A DNA stretch of 64,000 nt, from positions 1-64,000 of the forward strand of contig CAIPZV010000017.1 of assembly GCA_903869595.1 (NCBI GenBank). Direction: 5' to 3'. Under the pieces are notes generated by a model, which worked only from the letters and a program-made list of their open reading frames with translations, made no database searches and was not told the DNA's origin. Made by a program: the position numbers and the translations under genes. The stretch comes from an uncultured beta proteobacterium. GTDB taxonomy: Bacteria > Pseudomonadota > Gammaproteobacteria > Burkholderiales > Burkholderiaceae_C. Shown one piece after another: positions 59,029-64,000 of the stretch (position 1 is the stretch's first letter; every line of letters begins with the position of its first letter).

Positions 59029-60840
59029 ATGAGGCACATTACCCACATACTTCTTTCTACAGTGGTACTTGCGCTGTCTGCCTGTGGCGGTGGCGGTGGC
59101 GGGATTTCCACACAGCCCACTATGCTCTCTGTGACGGGTGTTGCCGCAACTGGCCTTGCAATCCCAAGTGCCGGTGTCAGTGCCAAGTGCCAAAGTGGAA
59201 ATGGTTCGGCCACTACAACTGCGACAGGCGCATACAGCCTAGTAATCAGCGGTGGTGCAATGCCTTGTATGTTGGAGGTTACGAATCCCGCTGACGGCAC
59301 AAAGTTGCATTCCGTTGCAACTGGTAGCGGAACGAGCGCAGTTGCAAACATAACACCACTGACAGAATTAGTCACATCACGTTTGCTGGGGCAAGATCCT
59401 CTCGCTTATTATGCTGCGCTGAGTGCTGGCAATCTTTCATCAAGAATTAGCACCGCAGGAATTACCGTTGCACAAGCGGATGTGGTTTCGGCATTGACTG
59501 GGACTGTTGACGCTAAATCAATAAGTAATTTCATTTCAACGCCCATGGTTGCAGCAACGCTGGCAAGCCCCAATGGCGGTGACGCCCTGGACAAGATTCT
59601 TGATGCTTTGAGCGCAAAATTCACGAAAACACAGATTAGTCAATTGAGTACGTTGTTGGCTAGTTCCTCATCGATTGAGGTAGCGAAGAATTCACTTATC
59701 AACATATTGGGCGTCTATCGTGTTGTGAACCAAAACACAACACAGTTTGGATATTATTATGCAGTGGGTGATCTCAATGGCGACGGATTGGATGACGTCG
59801 TTAGTGGCGGATGGACTGGTACAGGAATTTCATACCTCACAGTACTCATTCAAAATACCGATGGAACTCTTACAGACCGTACTGCTGAACTCGTAGGTAG
59901 CAATCAATATCCGGGCAGCATGCATGTATTCATCAACGACTTTGATGGCGACGGATACGCAGATATTTGGTTTCCTGGAGGGGATGACATGCTCCCATCT
60001 GCCGCCAGTGTGATGCTATGGGGCAGTGCCAGCGGAAAATTTACCCGACAACAAGTTGACAATGGAATTGCGAGCCACGGCGGATGTGTGGCCGACCTAA
60101 ATGGCGACGGAAACCTGGACCTGCTGGTACAAGGAACGTACGATCAAAATACAAATACATCAGGATATTATACCAATAATGGAAATCGACTGTTTTCAAC
60201 TTTGGTGCCACATCAATTTGTAACTGGAGCCAGCTCATGTGCAGTGATTCGTGATGTTGCAACAGGACACCTAGCAGTATTGCAAGGCGGCAGCAACCAG
60301 ATGCCTGGCTATGAAAGCAGCATCAATATTGTTGATGCCAACTTAAATTTAATTAAACAAATTGGAATTATCAAACAAGATACCACAATGGCTGGACTAA
60401 TTACCGCCATACCCGTGGATGTGAATGGTGATGGATTAGTGGATCTTGTGCTGGCTTGGGAAAATTTCAAAACTCATCCATACCCTGGGCGCAAGGAAGT
60501 TTGGTTGAATCAAGGCAATGATAATTTTGTTTATGGGTACACTTTGGACACCACGCACAACATGCCCGGTGATTGGGCGTCGTTTACTTATCAAAATGAA
60601 CTTTACGTGTTTTTTAATGCTCCCGGCGGCGACGCTGTTCTATATCGTCGAGAGAGCGGAAAATTGGTTCCTTACAAAACTGAAAGTTTTACAGCCATGC
60701 TCACGGCGTTGGGCGCAGATCCAATTACAGGAGCATGGTTAGGTGCGCATGCTGTTGCATCAGCAACCGTTTATAGAGGTCGAGATGGCATATATATGCT
60801 CCAAAAACTAGCATCAGGTTTATATACTAAAAAACTTTAA
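59029..60840 (+). CDS. FG-GAP/VCBS-repeat lipoprotein
   Basis: The 603-residue predicted surface lipoprotein has a signal peptide with lipobox LSAC (Cys19) followed by a glycine run. An N-terminal domain (about 30-240) precedes a beta-propeller-like region with four calcium-type repeats: GDLNGDGLDDVV, NDFDGDGYADIW, ADLNGDGNLDLL and VDVNGDGLVDLV. Such repeats bind calcium and occur in adhesins and surface proteins. The ATG at 59029 follows TTGGAG by 8 bases. Codon use is more A/T-rich than the housekeeping genes, which suggests transfer. Its role in the element is unknown; it may be cargo. Confidence 0.85.
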   Translation: MRHITHILLSTVVLALSACGGGGGGISTQPTMLSVTGVAATGLAIPSAGVSAKCQSGNGSATTTATGAYSLVISGGAMPCMLEVTNPADGTKLHSVATGSGTSAVANITPLTELVTSRLLGQDPLAYYAALSAGNLSSRISTAGITVAQADVVSALTGTVDAKSISNFISTPMVAATLASPNGGDALDKILDALSAKFTKTQISQLSTLLASSSSIEVAKNSLINILGVYRVVNQNTTQFGYYYAVGDLNGDGLDDVVSGGWTGTGISYLTVLIQNTDGTLTDRTAELVGSNQYPGSMHVFINDFDGDGYADIWFPGGDDMLPSAASVMLWGSASGKFTRQQVDNGIASHGGCVADLNGDGNLDLLVQGTYDQNTNTSGYYTNNGNRLFSTLVPHQFVTGASSCAVIRDVATGHLAVLQGGSNQMPGYESSINIVDANLNLIKQIGIIKQDTTMAGLITAIPVDVNGDGLVDLVLAWENFKTHPYPGRKEVWLNQGNDNFVYGYTLDTTHNMPGDWASFTYQNELYVFFNAPGGDAVLYRRESGKLVPYKTESFTAMLTALGADPITGAWLGAHAVASATVYRGRDGIYMLQKLASGLYTKKL

Positions 60841-61014
60841 TTTTATATATTTGTTCAATTGCTTGAATGGTATGTTTTATCGAAAAGAGCCCATAATTTT
60901 GAACGACCATTTTTGATTGTTCAAGAAATCACTTTAGAAATGTATAAATGGATTGACCATTTCAGTCCCCATTTCCCATTTTCATTGTTGCCATTTCCCG
61001 CCTTTTGCGCCATT

Positions 61015-61041
61015 AAAAAAGCCCGCTGGCGTGGCGGGCTT
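61015..61041 (-). terminator. Rho-independent terminator of the AAA+ operon
   Basis: The minus strand reads AAGCCCGCCACGCCAGCGGG then CTTTTTT. GCCCGC pairs with GCGGGC and a six-T run follows. It lies 20 bases after the AAA+ gene stop. On the plus strand the stem has no long T run, so it works mainly leftward. Confidence 0.85.
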
Positions 61042-61061
61042 ATAAATGGGTTGTGTAATCA

Positions 61062-61766
61062 CTAGGGCTTTGAAGGTGTCGTGTTACACGACGCTTTGGT
61101 AGATTGATGTGCACGCTGCACATTCAAAACCAGTTTCGCCACCGCGTCCGTGATCTGCCGTGCGCTGCCCGCACATGGCGTGATCACAGCAGCCAGTTGT
61201 GCATCAGACACGCCACTGACCCCAGCATGAGCAAGGATGCGACGTGCCAAGGGCAACCAACGCGCCGCAGGTGCCGCGTTGAACGGAATGCAGTGGCAGC
61301 GATCCCGCACGCCTGATTCAATGGCGGTGAAGTCGTTGGTAGTCAGCACCCATACCGTACCGTGATAGTTCATTACAGATTTCAGGATCGCCATGGCGTC
61401 CTTGGTCAGTTGATCCACCTCGTCCAGCACGAAGTAACGATACTTGCCCAGCGGCATCAGAATGGCAGCGTTGGCTATATGAGTGACCATTTTCAAGCCA
61501 TTGGCGCCTGGCTGCACCCGCACATACATCTCGCCAGCACTCATGCCCCCTCGCGCTGCCTCCATGGCATCAGGCAATATTTTCGCCAACGCACTCTTGC
61601 CAGTGCCTGGGATGCCATACAGCAAGATGCCGCATTTGCCCTCAGTAATTGGAAATGGACGCTGACCCGTGATCAAATCCTCAATGAGATCCCTGTGCTG
61701 CTGGGTGGCAAATACGATGTCATCCAAGCACTTGGGACCAAAACGCTCCTCAAAGTCACTGAACAT
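61062..61766 (-). CDS. Small AAA+ ATPase, clamp-loader-like
   Basis: The 234-residue protein has one AAA+ module: Walker A GIPGTGKS (51-58), Walker B FVLDEVD (112-118), sensor-1 LTTND (141-145), and RDRC (154-157) in the place of the clamp-loader SRC arginine finger, then a lid domain (165-220). This resembles clamp-loader subunits (RFC small subunit, T4 gp44) more than DnaC or TniB types. The start at 61766 has a perfect AAGGAG 6 bases upstream; the longer frame to 61853 overlaps the spacer. The last codons lie in a palindrome. Its partner is probably the preceding 286-residue protein. No polymerase or clamp gene is visible. Confidence 0.78.
   Translation of the reverse strand: MFSDFEERFGPKCLDDIVFATQQHRDLIEDLITGQRPFPITEGKCGILLYGIPGTGKSALAKILPDAMEAARGGMSAGEMYVRVQPGANGLKMVTHIANAAILMPLGKYRYFVLDEVDQLTKDAMAILKSVMNYHGTVWVLTTNDFTAIESGVRDRCHCIPFNAAPAARWLPLARRILAHAGVSGVSDAQLAAVITPCAGSARQITDAVAKLVLNVQRAHQSTKASCNTTPSKP
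61077..61093. repeat. Palindrome site B (TGTCGTGTTACACGACG)
   Basis: The site lies inside the last codons of the AAA+ gene, encoding ASCNTT, with one end mismatch. It sits about 15-30 bases before the stop codon. Confidence 0.75.
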
Positions 61767-61830
61767 ATAGTTCTCCTTCAAATCAAGTTGATCAAACAAC
61801 GGGGCAGTGCTGAGACTGCCCCGTTTGGCT

Positions 61831-62691
61831 TTAGGCTGGAACTGCTTGGGCAATCACCGCAGTGGCAGTGGCAGCCTGTATGGCAGCATCCTTGCTGTCA
61901 GCTTTGCTGCTCTCCTGTGCCTGGGCGGCTTGTTGCTTGGCCGTCTCGCGCACCTTGCTGTGGTGGCTGGCAAGTGCGGCATTGAGTGCCGTCTCGCTCT
62001 CTACCAACGCCTGCACAATCACAGAGCCGTCTGACTGCCACACGCCAACCAGCACCGTCTGTGTGCCTGTCTTGGCCACGTCAGTGAACATGCCGCTCAG
62101 TGCCGCGCTGCTAAACACGCCCATGTTCTTGTAAGCCAGCACGCTGCTGGTCACATGCGCCTTTTGCTTGGCGGTCATGGCATTGGGTGCCTTGGCCAGG
62201 CGCACCTCCTCCACACCACCAGCATCGCGGATGAACTGCGCCACATCCGTGACGCCAACGCTTTGTGCCAGCGCAGAGCGCAGCACGATGCTGTAAGCGC
62301 TGATGCGACGACGGTCGTTCCCAAACACGCATTTCACAATGCGGGTCAGCGTATGGGTGCCCGCACTAAAGGCATAGCCTTTGAGCGTGATGTAGCTGCG
62401 GAGCCCTTCGCGCAGCGCCTTTGCCTCCGCAGAGTCTTCGCACATGGCTTTGTACAGCCCATAGCAGCGTTGCAGCAGGCTGTACAGCAGTTCGTTGCTG
62501 GTGCGAAAGGCGTTGTCTTGCCAGACTTCACGCTCCAACACCAGTTGTTCGATGCTGGCGTGCACCGCCTTGTGACCCTGGGCAAGGATCACGCCTGAGG
62601 TGGTGTCGTGTAACACGACACCTTGTGCGGAGGGGTTGGTGGATGCCTCTGTGGATTGCAGGGCGGCGGTGGGGGCGACGATATTTTGCAT
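61831..62691 (-). CDS. Unknown protein, co-transcribed with the AAA+ ATPase
   Basis: I do not recognise this 286-residue protein. The N-terminus (1-35) is low-complexity Ser/Thr/Ala and includes the codons of the perfect palindrome (residues 24-30, GVVLHDT). The middle (about 40-150) is helical, with LLYSLLQRCYGLYKAMCEDS, LTRIVKCVFGNDRRRISAYS and VAQFIRDAGGVEEVR. The C-terminus (240-286) is Ala/Gln/Lys-rich, probably coiled or disordered. AAGGAG precedes the ATG at 62691. It shares its ribosome binding site style and direction with the AAA+ gene 64 bases downstream. A DNA-binding or replication-accessory role is a guess. Confidence 0.65.
   Translation of the reverse strand: MQNIVAPTAALQSTEASTNPSAQGVVLHDTTSGVILAQGHKAVHASIEQLVLEREVWQDNAFRTSNELLYSLLQRCYGLYKAMCEDSAEAKALREGLRSYITLKGYAFSAGTHTLTRIVKCVFGNDRRRISAYSIVLRSALAQSVGVTDVAQFIRDAGGVEEVRLAKAPNAMTAKQKAHVTSSVLAYKNMGVFSSAALSGMFTDVAKTGTQTVLVGVWQSDGSVIVQALVESETALNAALASHHSKVRETAKQQAAQAQESSKADSKDAAIQAATATAVIAQAVPA
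62604..62620. repeat. Palindrome site C (TGTCGTGTAACACGACA), perfect
   Basis: This is a perfect palindrome, extended to 21 bases (62602-62622, GGTGTCGTGTAACACGACACC). It lies about 70 bases inside the 286-residue gene. It is the best copy in the window and defines the consensus. Confidence 0.8.
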
Positions 62692-62938
62692 TTGGGTTCT
62701 CCTTGAATGCAGGTTTAAAAAAGACTGCATCTCTGCAGCCATCTTCACATCGCAAGTGCTTGTTTTTGCTTGCATTTTGTGTCGATGGATGGACTTTAGT
62801 CATTTATCAAATACTAGTCGCTATCCACACTAATTTAAGATAATTTGTGGTAATGTTCATGCGTAAATTACTTACTATTTGTAATCTCATTTATTCATTT
62901 ATTGCCATTTCATAATTATTCGTGCTATCCTTTTGGGC
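62692..62938. promoter_or_regulatory. Divergent control region of the AAA+ operon and the plus-strand gene
   Basis: This 247-base gap separates divergent starts. The part at 62790-62930 is strongly A/T-rich (for example TAATTTAAGATAATTTGTGG and CATTTATTCATTTATTGCCA), with several TATTNT-like boxes on both strands. It has no copy of the palindrome. An origin of replication for the element could also be here; I see no clear iterons. Confidence 0.45.
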
Positions 62939-63799
62939 ATGGACGACCAAAACGACCTCCACCCCCTCCAACTCAAGGAATTGCCCTCCACGCTGCGCCG
63001 TCGCCCACCACTGAATCCCGTGGCAATCCGCGAAATCAACGAGGAAAGGGCTGAGGAAACCCGCAAAGCACGCAACACTTGGTATTGGGTTTGGTATGAG
63101 TGCCTACGCTTGAGTGAGGAATACCAACGCTGCTGCAAGAACAATGGCAAGGGGCGGCTGCGCCATGTGTATCAGGACTTTGGGGACGTGTGCAGGAAGC
63201 CATTTCCCATTTGGTGGCGCAGCACGGGCAGATACCTCTTTGCAGAGCAGAAGTCTGTGCCCGTGGTGCAGTGCTACACCAAGTCCCATGAAATGGATGA
63301 CATTGGCAGTCTGCGCGGCAAGATCTTGATTGAAGTGCCTTTGAACCTGCGTAAGGCAACTGCGGTGCGCCAGATCAACAAGATCCTCAAGACCGCGTAT
63401 GAAGGTCGCGAGGTAATCCCACGCGAACAAAGCACTGCACGGCGGCGATTGGTCAAAAGCAAGTTGCGCCTGCCCACTGCCAAAATGATGCTGCTGTTGT
63501 ATGAACTGCGCCAGCGCAAGCCAGAACTCACGCTGTGGCAACTGGGTGAGGCAGCAGGGGTTGAACTGAACTTGTATGCCCGCACCCAAGAGCCTGTGAT
63601 ACTGAGCGTGCAGGAAGAGCGCACACGCATGAACATCGCTGTAAGCAGGTATTTGCGCCAAGCCCGCGAATTGATCACCAATGCCACAGAAGGCGTGTGC
63701 CCCAGCATCAAACCTTTTGCCAATCAGGTGCTCACAGCCGACGATGCAGTGGAATCTGTTCCGAATGGAACAACTGACGAGGAAGACACCAGCGCATGA
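62939..63799 (+). CDS. Unknown protein of the integrated element
   Basis: I do not recognise this 286-residue protein. It is charged and helical, with an N-terminal Pro/Arg-rich stretch (LPSTLRRRPPLNPVAIRE), aromatic residues (TWYWVWYECLRLSEEYQ) and a region with VPLNLRKATAVRQINKILKT followed by KLRLPTAKMMLLLYELRQR and LTLWQLGEAAGVEL. The latter resembles a helix-turn-helix, so DNA binding is possible. It has no signal or membrane segment. The ATG at 62939 was preferred to the TTG two codons earlier. It is divergent from the AAA+ operon, and a palindrome follows its stop by 1 base. Confidence 0.6.
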   Translation: MDDQNDLHPLQLKELPSTLRRRPPLNPVAIREINEERAEETRKARNTWYWVWYECLRLSEEYQRCCKNNGKGRLRHVYQDFGDVCRKPFPIWWRSTGRYLFAEQKSVPVVQCYTKSHEMDDIGSLRGKILIEVPLNLRKATAVRQINKILKTAYEGREVIPREQSTARRRLVKSKLRLPTAKMMLLLYELRQRKPELTLWQLGEAAGVELNLYARTQEPVILSVQEERTRMNIAVSRYLRQARELITNATEGVCPSIKPFANQVLTADDAVESVPNGTTDEEDTSA

Positions 63800-63800
63800 A

Positions 63801-63817
63801 GTGTCGTTCAACACGAC
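63801..63817. repeat. Palindrome site D (TGTCGTTCAACACGACG)
   Basis: The site lies immediately after the stop codon at 63799, with a changed centre and one end mismatch. Its place mirrors site A after the integrase stop. Confidence 0.65.
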
Positions 63818-63932
63818 GCGCCATGACCCGATGACTGGTCAAACCAGTTTCACCGCTCGCCGTTTATTCCATCCTTTGCTGATATATTGTGTCGCGGAAA
63901 CATCTACATCATCTATCGTTGGAGCAGTTGAA

Positions 63933-64000
63933 ATGAGAAAAAACCTTTGGATCGTATTGGCAGGCGCCTTGGTATTGACTGGATGTGGCAAAACGCTGGA
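63933..64000 (+). CDS. Small lipoprotein, N-terminal part only
   Basis: The 22 visible codons from ATG 63933 give MRKNLWIVLAGALVLTGCGK, a signal peptide with lipobox LTGC (Cys18). GGAG lies about 9 bases upstream. The rest is outside the window, so the family cannot be told. Confidence 0.7.
   Translation, partial: MRKNLWIVLAGALVLTGCGKTL

Larger units (their letters stand above)
57243..64000. mobile_element. Genomic island or integrative element at tRNA-Pro
   Basis: The segment begins at the tRNA-Pro break and runs past the window end. It holds a tyrosine recombinase, a lipoprotein with FG-GAP repeats, three genes of the clamp-loader-like locus and a second lipoprotein. It differs from the flank in gene content, in its more A/T-rich stretches (59.4-61.0 kb and 62.8-62.9 kb) and in a private palindrome. 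The right end is not visible. Confidence 0.7.

Overview
The window is a GC-rich chromosomal segment of a betaproteobacterium of the order Burkholderiales, most likely a freshwater Comamonadaceae relative of Rhodoferax, Polaromonas or Limnohabitans. This is inferred from gene order (secB-gpsA, hemA-prfA-prmC, rplU-rpmA-obgE, ispB-tRNA-Pro), from the paired cyanophycin synthetases, and from a ubiquinone operon carrying UbiJ, UbiB and UbiE. No rRNA gene is present to settle the taxonomy. All calls come from reading the sequence; nothing was run against a database.

Layout. 1-1.6 kb: the 5' end of an IS256-type transposase, whose element has cut off the C-terminus of a large lipoprotein gene. 1.9-9.2 kb: NAD synthesis (nadC-nadA), DUF3460-scpA, pantothenate synthesis (panB-panC), an aldehyde dehydrogenase and a class II aldolase. 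9.5-17.2 kb: a cyanophycin island with a DUF1854 protein, an unusual ABC exporter, a truncated and degenerate CphA homologue, and a full CphA. 17.4-23 kb: rhodanese-grxC-secB-gpsA, gpmA, an S41 protease and a MoeB/ThiF-type enzyme. 23-27.6 kb: nudB, an EEP nuclease/phosphatase and clsB, then folE, a BLUF photoreceptor and a DUF429 protein. 28.3-35.7 kb: DUF971-ubiE-Tim44-ubiJ-ubiB-fmdB-DUF502-aspS. 35.8-40.7 kb: a 1311-residue FAD/Fe-S oxidoreductase and a glycerophosphodiesterase. 40.7-42 kb: a scar zone with IS91 and IS3 transposase remnants, a MazF-type toxin-antitoxin pair and the tail of an S9 peptidase. 42-57.1 kb: hemA-prfA-prmC, a RelE-type toxin-antitoxin pair, leuA, slyD, grxD, a lytic transglycosylase, proS, rppH, proB, obgE-rpmA-rplU and ispB.

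57.2 kb to the end is an integrated element. A tRNA-Pro gene is cut after the 5' strand of its anticodon stem. A tyrosine recombinase follows, then an FG-GAP lipoprotein, a divergent set of unknown genes including a small clamp-loader-like AAA+ ATPase, and the start of another lipoprotein. A 17-bp palindrome (consensus TGTCGTGTWACACGACA) recurs at four places in this element plus one half-site, and I found it nowhere else in the window. This element is the best candidate for an undescribed system. The cyanophycin cluster and the folE-BLUF-DUF429 operon are next.

A family of short palindromic spacer repeats (core GCGAGGAGCGCAGCGACG, often with GGCAATCCA) lies in four intergenic gaps of the core region. 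Two hairpin terminators sit immediately upstream of secB and obgE, where they could act as attenuators.
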